In this document: positions 1-7,722 of the stretch, piece after piece | Layout of the letters: the number at the start of each line of letters is the position of its first letter | Position numbering within the stretch: position 1 is the stretch's first letter | Source: Lientehia sp934351765 | GTDB taxonomy: Bacteria > Bacillota > Clostridia > Lachnospirales > Lachnospiraceae | NCBI RefSeq assembly: GCF_052118925.1 | Contig: NZ_JBQKGG010000004.1 | Location: 124,001 to 188,000 of the forward strand | Reading direction: 5' to 3' | Length of the DNA stretch: 64,000 nucleotides | Program-made: the position numbers and the translations under genes | The notes under the pieces: model-generated | Told to the model about the DNA's origin: nothing | What the model saw: only the letters and a program-made list of their open reading frames with translations | Databases searched by the model: none

Positions 1-1
1 C

Positions 2-289
2 AACAGCCGGGATGGCTGGGTAAAGGTGAGCCTCAATGCCGATCATAAATTCTTTTATGTGAAGGTATCGGACAACGGGATCGGAATTCCGGAGGATGAC
101 CAAAGTCATATTTTTGAGCGGTTCTACCGGGTAGACAAGGCCAGATCACGGGAGGCCGGAGGCACCGGACTGGGACTTGCGATCACCAAAAGCATTGTCC
201 AGTCCCACCACGGTGCAATCAAGCTTTACAGCAAGGAAAATGAGGGGACGACCTTTACGGTGCGGATCCCGCTGATCTATATTGCATGA
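2..289 (+). CDS. Sensor histidine kinase, C-terminal end (partial)
   Basis: Only the last 95 codons are present; the reading frame is open to the left edge. The visible part is the ATP-binding (HATPase_c) domain: the G1 box DNGIGIP, the F box IFERFYR, and the G2 box GTGLGLAI, followed by the usual closing strand (GTTFTVRIPL). The order and wording (FYRVDKARSR) match PhoR/WalK/VicK-like kinases that pair with an OmpR-type regulator, which would lie off the left edge. The protein is expected to be membrane-bound and to autophosphorylate on a His that is outside the window. The next gene, a GerMN lipoprotein, begins 14 bases after the stop codon, so the two are very likely cotranscribed. Confidence 0.93.
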   Translation, partial: NSRDGWVKVSLNADHKFFYVKVSDNGIGIPEDDQSHIFERFYRVDKARSREAGGTGLGLAITKSIVQSHHGAIKLYSKENEGTTFTVRIPLIYIA

Positions 290-303
290 CAGGAGGGAAC
301 AAG

Positions 304-1272
304 ATGAAACGGTATATCAGACTGGTGCTCCTCCTGCTCCTGATGGGGATGCTTTCGGCCTGCGGAAAAAAGGAAACGACGCAGGAGGATCTGTCGGAGG
401 GAGAATATTTTCTTTATTATACCAATGTGTCCGGCACAAAGCTTGGAGCCGAGGTTTATACTGCGGACCAGACCAGGCCGGAGGCACTGGCAGATGAGCT
501 GATTCGCGCAATGCAGGAGACACCGAAAAACATGGAGCTTTCTTCGGCAATTCCGGAGGCGGTTCGTGTGCTGCGGACGCAGCTGGGGACAGACAGACAG
601 CTCTTTGTCTATTTTAACGCCGGGTACAACGGTATGGAGCCGGCGCAGGAAATTTTATGCCGGGCAGCGGTGGTAAAAACTCTGACGCAGATCGACGGCG
701 TGGAATATGTGGGCTTTTATGTCAACGACCAGCCTCTGATGGATGCGGAGAACAATGCCATCAACCTGATGACGGCCTCCTCGTTTGTAGAGAATACCGG
801 CAGTGACACCGAGGAGCTGCAGCGTGTGGAGCTGATCTTATATTATGCCAATGAGGAGGGAACGGCGCTTGTGAAGACCACAAAAAGCGTGGTCTGCAGC
901 ACCAGCATTTCCACGGAATCCCTGGTGGTGGATCAGCTGATCAAGGGACCGGGAGAAGACAGCGGCGTATCGCCGGTACTGCCCTCATCCTTGAAGGTTT
1001 TGCAGGTGGCTGTGCGGAAGGGAATCTGCTATGTGAATCTGGATTCGGCCTTTATGAAGGAGGCATTGAATGTGAGCGATTATATTCCGGTCTATGCCAT
1101 TGTCGATTCTCTGACGGAGCTTCCCAACATCAGCAAGGTACAGATCTCGGTGGACGGTTCCAGCGCCTTAAAGTTTCGGGACAGTATTTCCCTGGAGCAG
1201 CCGCTGGAGCGGAAGCTGGATTATGTGAAGGGAAACGGCAGCGACACGGAAAAGGAAACAACGGACAGATAG
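304..1272 (+). CDS. GerMN-domain lipoprotein
   Basis: A 322-residue protein with a lipoprotein signal: a short basic start (MKRYIR), a leucine-rich core and lipobox LSAC, with Cys18 predicted to be lipidated, so it should sit on the outer face of the membrane. I chose the ATG at 304 because AGGAGG lies 7 bases upstream; an earlier in-frame ATG at 286 overlaps the kinase stop and has no such site. The body holds two repeats of the GerMN (spore germination GerM) fold, about residues 40-150 and 175-300; the second has the typical strings YVNLDSAF and VQISVDG. It is coupled to a sensor kinase, an arrangement that resembles the actinobacterial mtrB-lpqB pair, where the GerMN lipoprotein modulates the kinase. 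A role in envelope sensing is inference. Confidence 0.85.
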   Translation: MKRYIRLVLLLLLMGMLSACGKKETTQEDLSEGEYFLYYTNVSGTKLGAEVYTADQTRPEALADELIRAMQETPKNMELSSAIPEAVRVLRTQLGTDRQLFVYFNAGYNGMEPAQEILCRAAVVKTLTQIDGVEYVGFYVNDQPLMDAENNAINLMTASSFVENTGSDTEELQRVELILYYANEEGTALVKTTKSVVCSTSISTESLVVDQLIKGPGEDSGVSPVLPSSLKVLQVAVRKGICYVNLDSAFMKEALNVSDYIPVYAIVDSLTELPNISKVQISVDGSSALKFRDSISLEQPLERKLDYVKGNGSDTEKETTDR

Positions 1273-1320
1273 GCTGGATGCAGATTGCCTGTCCGGCGGA
1301 AAACAGAACAGGGAGGAAAT

Positions 1321-3879
1321 TTGATTTACAGACCGCTTTTATGGTATTTCGGGTCTGCGGCATTTGGAGAGGTGCTGGCGAAAAGCGGCGGGATCACAGG
1401 AAGACTGGCAGGCATCAGTCTGCTGCTTGCAGTGTGGTTCTATATTGGAGAAAAAGAAAAACAGGCAGGGCAGAATCGGTCATTATGGCTTCTTCTGCCC
1501 TGCTTTTTTGTCTTGGGATTTTTGCGGTACGGACAGAGTCTGCGGAGCGTTCAGGTGCTTCCGGAAAGATGGGATAAGCAGACTGCGGCAGTGACCGGAA
1601 CGGTCTGCAGAATGGAAGAACGGCAGGAGGAGGTGCGCCTGATCCTGCGGGATTGCCGGATTTCGGAAACGGGGAAATCGGAATCCGGGGAGAGATTGAT
1701 GGCTGGCGGACTTCTGGTTTTGTGGGAGAGGGAAGTGCTTCCGGAGGATTTTTTTGCCCAGGTGCAGGAAGGAAAGACCATTTTTCTGAAGGCAGAGCTG
1801 CGGCTCCCGAAGGAGAAACGAAATCCCGGACAATTTGACGGGAGGGCTTATTACCAGGCCATGGGGATCTCCGGGCTGGCACAGGCCGACAGACTTCTGG
1901 AGGCTTCCGGTGGAACAACCGGGCTGCTTCGATGGCTTCCAGGGCTGCGAAGCGGTATGCGGAAGCTGCGTCGGCAGATGTCCGGGGGAATTGAACGCGT
2001 ATGCAGGGATCATGAAACGGCCGGACTTTTGAAGGGAATGGTTTTGGGCGAAAAGTGGGAGGTGGATTCAGAGCTCCGGGCTTTGTATGAGGAGTGTGGG
2101 ATTGGTCATTTGCTGGCCATCAGCGGACTTCATGTGTCTCTGGCCGGGCTTGGCCTGTTTCGTCTGCTCCGGAAAAGGCTTGGGATTTCCTATGGAATAT
2201 CTGCACTGGCGTGCATGGGAATGGCAGGCTGTTATGTGATCCTGACCGGAGAGGGCAGCAGCGCCGCACGGGCGGCTCTTATGCTGGCGGTTTATGTCCT
2301 CGGACAGACCCTGGGACGGGAATACGATGTACCGTCGGCACTGGGGCTTGCCGGGCTGATTTTGATCATGAAAAATCCGTTTCTGATCTTCCAGGGCGGA
2401 TTTCAGCTTTCCTGTGCATCAATTCTGGCTCTGGGAGTCTTATATCCGGAAATGAAAGCATTTGCGGAGCGGGAACTGTTACAAGAGAGGGAGAATCGAG
2501 GCAGCGGTGGAAAAAACAGGAGAGGCACGCGGAAGGAATTGCGGAAGCGGGTATTGGATCTTACCTTACCGGGACTGTCGCTGCAGCTTGTGACCTGGCC
2601 GGTTCAGGCGCATACGTTTTATCAGATTCCGGTTTATGCCCTGTTCTTAAACGGAATGGTTCTGCCGCTGTTTTCCGTTGTGGCGGTTGCGGGTATGATC
2701 TGTGCGGTGTCCGGAATGCTCTCCGGGAGACTGGGGGAAGGCTGCTTCTGGATCGGAAGGGGAAGTGCATTACCAGCGGAAAAGATCCTGAAGCTGTATC
2801 AGTGGCTGGGGAAGCAAAGCTTAAAGCTTCCGGAGGCAATCTGGCGTACCGGAGAACCGGGACGGGGACAGATGATCGGTTATGTGCTCCTGCTGATATT
2901 CTTTTACCGGTGGATCCGGAAGAAAAACCGGGAAGCACAGGAAGAAGCACGAAGGAAAGAGTCACGGAGGACAGAAGTACGAAGGAGAGAGTCACGAAGG
3001 ACAGAGGCACGAAGGAGAGATAAAAAAGCCGGAAAAAAATCGGAACGGAGATGGTTTTGGATTCTCATGTTCGCTCTGCCGGTCTGTCTGATTGATATAC
3101 CGAAACGGGCCATGGAGGTTTCCTTTCTGGATGTCGGCCAGGGAGATTCCTGCTTTGTCCGGACACCTGGCGGAACAACCATGCTGATCGACGGCGGCAG
3201 CAGTGATGAAGGAAAGCTCGGAAGCTATACGCTGGGACCGTTTCTGGACAGCCAGGCAGTCGGAAGACTGGATCTGGTATTTGTGAGCCATGGAGACAGT
3301 GATCATATAAGTGGAATCAAGGAGCTTCTGGAAGACAGACGGATCCGATATCTGGTGCTGCCGTTCGGCTGGGACAACCGGAAAGGACTGTCGGAGCTTG
3401 GCAGGGAAGCCGGAGAACAGGGAACCGAGATCCTGGAGCTGGCGCAGGGAGATGAGTTAACGATCGGAGAAATGAAGATGACCTGCCTCTGGCCGGAGAA
3501 AGCGGAAGAAAGCGAAAATGAAGAAAATGAACGATCCATGGTGTTATGGCTGTCCTGGCGGGATACCGATGTACTGTTTACCGGAGATCTGGAGGGCAGC
3601 GGAGAAACAGCGGTTACAGAGCTGCTCAAAAATCCCCCGGAGGAGCTGGCAGTCTGCCGCCGATCCCTGGAACTGTTAAAGGTGCCCCATCACGGCTCGG
3701 GGAAAACCAGCTCAGAGGAATTTTTAAAGGCGTCCGCGCCGGAATATGCAGTGATTTCCTGCGGACGAAAGAACCGCTACGGACATCCGGCAGAAGAAAC
3801 ACTGGACCGTCTGGAACAGGCGGGCTGCCGGATCTGGAGGACGGATGAAGCAGGGGCAGTAAGGTTCTGGTTTCGGTGA
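1321..3879 (+). CDS. comEC: ComEC/Rec2-family DNA uptake channel
   Basis: A protein of about 852 residues with the full ComEC layout: an N-terminal DUF4131 region, a polytopic competence domain (with GIGHLLAISGLHVSL, the family signature) and a C-terminal metallo-beta-lactamase-like domain from about residue 600 (FLDVGQGDS, SHGDSDH, FTGDLEG, VPHHGSG). It should form the inner-membrane channel for single-stranded DNA during transformation. I prefer the TTG at 1321 (start IYRPLLW) because GGGAGGAA lies just before it; an in-frame TTG at 1285 is possible but has no site. Between the membrane part and the hydrolase lies a strongly basic linker made of 30-base tandem units (2947-3020). No other competence genes are in the window. 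Confidence 0.93.
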   Translation: MIYRPLLWYFGSAAFGEVLAKSGGITGRLAGISLLLAVWFYIGEKEKQAGQNRSLWLLLPCFFVLGFLRYGQSLRSVQVLPERWDKQTAAVTGTVCRMEERQEEVRLILRDCRISETGKSESGERLMAGGLLVLWEREVLPEDFFAQVQEGKTIFLKAELRLPKEKRNPGQFDGRAYYQAMGISGLAQADRLLEASGGTTGLLRWLPGLRSGMRKLRRQMSGGIERVCRDHETAGLLKGMVLGEKWEVDSELRALYEECGIGHLLAISGLHVSLAGLGLFRLLRKRLGISYGISALACMGMAGCYVILTGEGSSAARAALMLAVYVLGQTLGREYDVPSALGLAGLILIMKNPFLIFQGGFQLSCASILALGVLYPEMKAFAERELLQERENRGSGGKNRRGTRKELRKRVLDLTLPGLSLQLVTWPVQAHTFYQIPVYALFLNGMVLPLFSVVAVAGMICAVSGMLSGRLGEGCFWIGRGSALPAEKILKLYQWLGKQSLKLPEAIWRTGEPGRGQMIGYVLLLIFFYRWIRKKNREAQEEARRKESRRTEVRRRESRRTEARRRDKKAGKKSERRWFWILMFALPVCLIDIPKRAMEVSFLDVGQGDSCFVRTPGGTTMLIDGGSSDEGKLGSYTLGPFLDSQAVGRLDLVFVSHGDSDHISGIKELLEDRRIRYLVLPFGWDNRKGLSELGREAGEQGTEILELAQGDELTIGEMKMTCLWPEKAEESENEENERSMVLWLSWRDTDVLFTGDLEGSGETAVTELLKNPPEELAVCRRSLELLKVPHHGSGKTSSEEFLKASAPEYAVISCGRKNRYGHPAEETLDRLEQAGCRIWRTDEAGAVRFWFR
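2947..3020 (+). repeat. 30-bp tandem repeat inside comEC
   Basis: Two and a half in-frame 30-base units starting at 2947, 2977 and 3007. They encode ARRKESRRTE, VRRRESRRTE and ARRRDKK, giving an arginine-rich linker between the membrane domain and the C-terminal hydrolase domain of ComEC. Confidence 0.8.
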
Positions 3880-3899
3880 GATTATCAGGTATATTTTTA

Positions 3900-3926
3900 T
3901 TTCATAGGAAAGTTCGTCCTATGAAA
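3900..3926. repeat. TTTCATAGGA inverted repeat, copy 1
   Basis: Perfect 10-base arms, TTTCATAGGA (3900-3909) and TCCTATGAAA (3917-3926), around the 7-base spacer AAGTTCG. Flanking T- and A-rich bases extend the pairing. It lies 20 bases after the comEC stop. Two further copies with the same arms and spacer length are at 6209 and 11845. Confidence 0.8.
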
Positions 3927-3986
3927 TTAAAAACTTGTGAGAATATCGCTGGCGCCGGAGCAGGCAATGACCGGGATGAAAGAAAC

Positions 3987-4015
3987 ACAGGAAAAGCGAG
4001 CGATAGCTTTCCTGT
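3987..4015 (+). terminator. Hairpin after comEC, possible weak terminator
   Basis: ACAGGAAAAGC pairs with GCTTTCCTGT (one bulged A) around an 8-base loop. Only ATTTG follows, not a real T run, so termination is doubtful. It separates comEC from the promoter of the next gene. Confidence 0.35.
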
Positions 4016-4035
4016 ATTTGCGAAAAGAAAAGTGG

Positions 4036-4065
4036 TTGCAAGAACACCCGGAAATGAAATATAAT
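4036..4065 (+). promoter_or_regulatory. Promoter of the PfkB kinase - holA unit
   Basis: TTGCAA (4036-4041) and a perfect TATAAT (4060-4065) with an 18-base spacer, about 65 bases before the kinase start. The leader holds a small hairpin, CCTGCAG...CTGCAGG (4080-4104). Confidence 0.65.
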
Positions 4066-4130
4066 AAAGGAAAGACTGTCCTGCAGAAGCATAAATCCTG
4101 CAGGGTGGAATAACGATTTAGGAGGATATT

Positions 4131-5102
4131 ATGAAGCGATTAATTTCGATTGGAGAGGCTTTGATTGATTTTGTACCTCATCAGATCGGCTGTGAACTGA
4201 AAGAGGTTAAGGATTTCAAGGGCGTGGTCGGCGGTGCGCCTGCCAATGTCTGCGGTGCATATATTAAACTCGGCGGTCCGGCGGCTATGGTAACTCAGCT
4301 TGGTGATGATGCGTTTGGTGACCGGATCGTAGATGAATTTATCGGACACGGGATCGATGTAAGCCATGTGCTTCGTACGGAGGAGGCGAATACCTGTTTG
4401 GCGTTTGTGTCTCTGATGGAGGACGGAAACCGGGAATTCTCCTTCTATCGCAAGCCCAGTGCGGACATGCTCATGAACGCTGAGGTGGTACAGAAGGAAT
4501 GGTTTGCCGATGCGTATGCGCTTCATTTCTGTTCTCTCTGTCTGGGGAATTTCCCGATGAAGGAGGCACACAGAAAGGCCATCAGCTATGCACTGGAATG
4601 CGGGGATATGATCAGCTTTGATCCCAATATCCGCCTGCCCCTGTGGAAGGGTCATCTGGATGACTTAAAGAAGGCAATTCTGGAATTTATTCCTTATGCC
4701 CATGTGCTGAAGATCTCGGATGAGGAGCTGGAGTTCATCACCGGAAAGACCGAGATCCGCGATGCAGAGGATATTCTGTTCCAGGGAAATGTTCAGCTTG
4801 TGGTTTATACCAAGGGCTCTGACGGCGCAGAGGCCTATACAAAGACTGCAGGAGCGTCTGCACCCTCCAGAAAGGTGAAGGCAATTGACACCACGGGAGC
4901 CGGAGATGCGTTCATCGGTTCGTTCCTGTATCAGCTTTCCAGAGACGGTGTGACCGTGGATACCTTAAAGGATCTGACGAAAGAGCAGCTGGAGCAGTAT
5001 CTGCTGTTTTCTAACCGTTACTGCGAATACAGCGTCCAGGGGAACGGTGCCATTGCTTCCTATGCAACTGCAGCTCAGTTTGAAGAGTATCGGAATAAAT
5101 GA
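4131..5102 (+). CDS. PfkB-family carbohydrate kinase, fructokinase-like
   Basis: A 323-residue sugar kinase of the ribokinase/PfkB family. The N-terminal glycine-rich signature is present (FKGVVGGAPANVCGAY, residues about 28-45) and the C-terminal signature IDTTGAGDAFIGSF carries the catalytic Asp. The overall wording (ISIGEALIDFVP, REFSFYRKPSADML) is that of bacterial fructokinases, which phosphorylate fructose with ATP to feed glycolysis; a different hexose or ketose cannot be excluded. The start is preceded by AGGAGG at 4121-4126. It has its own promoter and its stop overlaps the holA start as ATGA, so the metabolic gene is translationally coupled to a replication gene, an unusual pairing. 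Confidence 0.88.
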   Translation: MKRLISIGEALIDFVPHQIGCELKEVKDFKGVVGGAPANVCGAYIKLGGPAAMVTQLGDDAFGDRIVDEFIGHGIDVSHVLRTEEANTCLAFVSLMEDGNREFSFYRKPSADMLMNAEVVQKEWFADAYALHFCSLCLGNFPMKEAHRKAISYALECGDMISFDPNIRLPLWKGHLDDLKKAILEFIPYAHVLKISDEELEFITGKTEIRDAEDILFQGNVQLVVYTKGSDGAEAYTKTAGASAPSRKVKAIDTTGAGDAFIGSFLYQLSRDGVTVDTLKDLTKEQLEQYLLFSNRYCEYSVQGNGAIASYATAAQFEEYRNK

Positions 5103-6079
5103 AACGATTAAATCAGGATATCAAGGAGCGGAGCTTTTGCCCGGTGTACTGTCTTTACGGGGAAGAGGCCTTTTTGAAGCGGAATTATAAAAACCTCCTG
5201 AAAGAGGCGATCCTTGGCGATGATACGATGAATTTCCAGAGCTTTTATGGTAAGGAAACAAATCTTACAGAGATCATCAGCCTGGCGGACACCATGCCGT
5301 TTTTTGCGGAAAAACGGCTGATCCTTGTGGAAAACAGCGGACTCTTCAAGAAGGATCCGGAGCCTTTGGCATCCTATCTGCCGACCATGCCGGAAAGCAC
5401 GGTGCTTTTGTTTGTGGAAGAGCAGGTGGACAAGCGCAATAAGCTTTATAAAAAGGTGAAGGATCTGGGCTATGTGGCAGAGCTTTCACGGCAGCCGGAG
5501 AGCCTGCTGAAAACCTGGATTTTTCAGATCCTGAAGCGTGAGAACCGTAAGATCACCAAGGGTGCCATGGAGCTGCTTTTAAGTTCAGTGGGCGATGATA
5601 TGGAGCTGATCAAAAATGAGCTGGATAAGCTGATTGCCTATACAGAAGGGCGGGAGGGAATTGTTCCGGCTGATGTGGAGGCAGTCTGTTCCGTTCAGAT
5701 CACCGGAAAGATCTTCGACATGATCACCAACATTGCGGCAGGAAGGCAGAAGGCGGCGCTGGACGAATATTATGATCTTCTGGCACTGAAGGAACCGCCC
5801 ATGCGGATCCTGTTTCTGATCGCAAGGCAGTTTAATCAGCTGTTAAGTGTAAAAGAGCTGATGAGCATCGGAAAGGGTAAGGATGAAATAGCCAAAAAAG
5901 TCGGGCTCCAGCCGTTTGTTGCCGGAAAGGTCATGACTCAGGCAAGAGCCTTTTCCGGAGAAAAACTCCGGTCGTATGTGGAAAAATGCGTTTCCTGCGA
6001 AGAAGCGGTCAAGACCGGACGTCTGAACGATCAGCTTGCGGCAGAGCTTGTGATCATGGAGTTTTCCAAGAGAACATAA
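5099..6079 (+). CDS. holA: DNA polymerase III delta subunit
   Basis: A 326-residue clamp-loader subunit of the HolA/YqeN family. The N-terminal YCLYGEEAFLKRNY motif, the central AELSRQPESLLKTWI segment and the C-terminal domain (PPMRILFLIARQFNQLL) are typical. The protein opens the sliding clamp as part of the gamma/tau complex. Its ATG lies inside the stop region of the upstream kinase (4-base ATGA overlap). In many Firmicutes holA sits directly between comEC and rpsT; here comEC is separated from it by the kinase, and rpsT is nearly 6 kb away behind the hydantoinase operon. Confidence 0.95.
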   Translation: MKRLNQDIKERSFCPVYCLYGEEAFLKRNYKNLLKEAILGDDTMNFQSFYGKETNLTEIISLADTMPFFAEKRLILVENSGLFKKDPEPLASYLPTMPESTVLLFVEEQVDKRNKLYKKVKDLGYVAELSRQPESLLKTWIFQILKRENRKITKGAMELLLSSVGDDMELIKNELDKLIAYTEGREGIVPADVEAVCSVQITGKIFDMITNIAAGRQKAALDEYYDLLALKEPPMRILFLIARQFNQLLSVKELMSIGKGKDEIAKKVGLQPFVAGKVMTQARAFSGEKLRSYVEKCVSCEEAVKTGRLNDQLAAELVIMEFSKRT

Positions 6080-6114
6080 GAATAGACAAGAAAGACAGAA
6101 AACAGTAATACAAA

Positions 6115-6207
6115 TAAAAAATCCCCTCGTTTCACCCATACCAGCCAATCGGCTCCGATCGGAAACCGATGCAGTCTGGCAGGGGAAGGAAACGGGGGGA
6201 TTTTTTT
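6115..6207. terminator. Large bidirectional terminator between holA and the transporter gene
   Basis: A long stem pairs AATCCCCTCGTTTC (from 6120) with GAAACGGGGGGATT (6189-6202), with one G-T wobble. A T run follows on the plus side and an A run precedes it, so it can end transcription from both convergent genes. The 55-base apex is itself structured: CCAG/CTGG and ATCGG/CCGAT pairs. Confidence 0.8.
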
Positions 6208-6208
6208 G

Positions 6209-6235
6209 TTTCACAGGAAAGTGTGTCCTATGAAA
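6209..6235. repeat. TTTCATAGGA inverted repeat, copy 2
   Basis: Arms TTTCACAGGA (6209-6218) and TCCTATGAAA (6226-6235) with the 7-base spacer AAGTGTG. One arm base differs from copy 1 and gives a G-U pair if read from the minus strand. The flanks (TTTTTTG before, CAAAAAA after) lengthen the stem to about 17 pairs. It lies directly after the terminator and 15 bases before the transporter stop codon. Confidence 0.78.
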
Positions 6236-6249
6236 CAAAAAACGATTCT

Positions 6250-7722
6250 TTACTTTTTCTGTGCTTCCAGCTTTTCCTTCTTGCTGAACCAGGGCCCTTT
6301 GCCTTTTACGGGCGCGCCGTTTGTCTTAAACAGAGCGAAGCCGGTGGCAGCATAGATGATCGCGAAGATCGGGCAGAGGATCGGAAGGAACGCATAGGGC
6401 AGGTAATCCAGTGTAGTCACACCAAGCGTGGAGGACACATAGATTGCCGCTGCAGACCAGGGAATCAGATAGGAGAAGATGGTACCGCCGTCCTCCAGGG
6501 TTCTGGAAAGAACATAGGGAGCAACATCGGCCTCCTTGTAGGAATCACGGAAGATCTCGCCGGGAAGCAGGATCGCCACATACTGACTGGCAGTCAGGAT
6601 AACAGTCAGCAGGCAGGAGATCAGGGTTGTGAATACCAGAGGACCAGGCTTTTTCACCAGGTTTCCAAGCTTATCCAGAATGGCGGAAAGAACGCCCATC
6701 CTGGTGATCAGCTCGCCGAATGCCAGGCAGAACAGAGTCAGGGAAACGGTGGTCATCATGCTGGAGACGCCGCCACGGTTGAATAGTCTTCCGACCATAT
6801 CGTTGGCAAATTCGGCTTTGAAGCCGGTTGCCATGGAATTTAAGATCTGAGCGGCCTCAAACTGGGGCTGTGCAAAGAAGGCAACGATCAGGCCCATGAC
6901 TGCACCGGCCAGCAGTGCCAGGAATGCAGGAACCTTCTTGATAACCAGAACGATGGTTAAAACCGGGATCAGCATAAGGAACGGATTCACGCGGAAGGTG
7001 GAGGTGATTCCGTCCATGATGGAGTTTACGTTTTCGACATCAATGCTGGCGGAGCTGTAGCCAAGTCCAAGGACGAAGTACAGCACGCAGGCAATCAAAA
7101 GAGAAGGAACCGTGGTGTACAGCATGGACTTGATGTGCAGGAAAATATCGGTTTCTGCGGCTGCGGGAGCCAGGTTGGTGGTATCGGAGAAGGGAGACAT
7201 CTTATCACCGAAGATGGCTCCGGATACAACCATACCGGCGGTTAAGCCAGCCCCGATTCCAAGACCGGAGCCGATTCCCATAAATGCAACACCGAGGGTT
7301 GCAACCGCGGTGTAGCAGCTTCCGGTGAAGAAGGAAACGATGCAGCAGATCAGGAAGCCTACCAGCAGGAATACGGACGGATGAAGGATCTTCAGTCCGT
7401 AGTAGATGATGGAGGGGATAACGCCGGATACGATCCAGGTGCCGACAACCATGCCGACGGTCAGCAGGATCAGAACGACCAGAATGGCCTTCTGACAGCC
7501 GGCGATCAGTGCCTCCTGGATGGTGTTTAGCTTAAAGCCGGCGCACATGGCAACCAGGACCATGGCAAGCAGAACCATGATGAATACGGTTACGGTAGAG
7601 AGGGCGCTGCCCCAGATCCATTTGGAGATCAGGAAGCCAAATGCCATAACAGCGACCATGATCACCAGAGTCACGATGGCAACGGGAAAGCTGACCTTTT
7701 TGGTTTCTTTTTCATTACTCAT
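6250..7722 (-). CDS. NhaC-family transporter, candidate lysine-type (LysW-like)
   Basis: A 490-residue membrane protein with about 11-12 predicted helices and NhaC Na+/H+ antiporter family features (GDKMSPFSDTTNLAPA, residues about 190, and TASQYVAILLPGE). The family includes proton/sodium exchangers and amino-acid carriers; some members under lysine riboswitches have been proposed as lysine transporters (LysW). The start is the ATG at 7722, which overlaps the hyuB stop (ATGA), so it is the last gene of the hyuA-hyuB-nhaC operon. Because the operon leader is a lysine-type riboswitch, the substrate may be lysine or the compound that the hydantoinase acts on; that is inference. It could still be a plain Na+/H+ antiporter. 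Confidence 0.85.
   Translation of the reverse strand: MSNEKETKKVSFPVAIVTLVIMVAVMAFGFLISKWIWGSALSTVTVFIMVLLAMVLVAMCAGFKLNTIQEALIAGCQKAILVVLILLTVGMVVGTWIVSGVIPSIIYYGLKILHPSVFLLVGFLICCIVSFFTGSCYTAVATLGVAFMGIGSGLGIGAGLTAGMVVSGAIFGDKMSPFSDTTNLAPAAAETDIFLHIKSMLYTTVPSLLIACVLYFVLGLGYSSASIDVENVNSIMDGITSTFRVNPFLMLIPVLTIVLVIKKVPAFLALLAGAVMGLIVAFFAQPQFEAAQILNSMATGFKAEFANDMVGRLFNRGGVSSMMTTVSLTLFCLAFGELITRMGVLSAILDKLGNLVKKPGPLVFTTLISCLLTVILTASQYVAILLPGEIFRDSYKEADVAPYVLSRTLEDGGTIFSYLIPWSAAAIYVSSTLGVTTLDYLPYAFLPILCPIFAIIYAATGFALFKTNGAPVKGKGPWFSKKEKLEAQKK

Noticed and set aside
3876..4064. 62-codon open frame after comEC, starting with GTG
   Set aside because: It overlaps the comEC stop, runs through the inverted repeat and hairpin, has no ribosome binding site and resembles no protein family.
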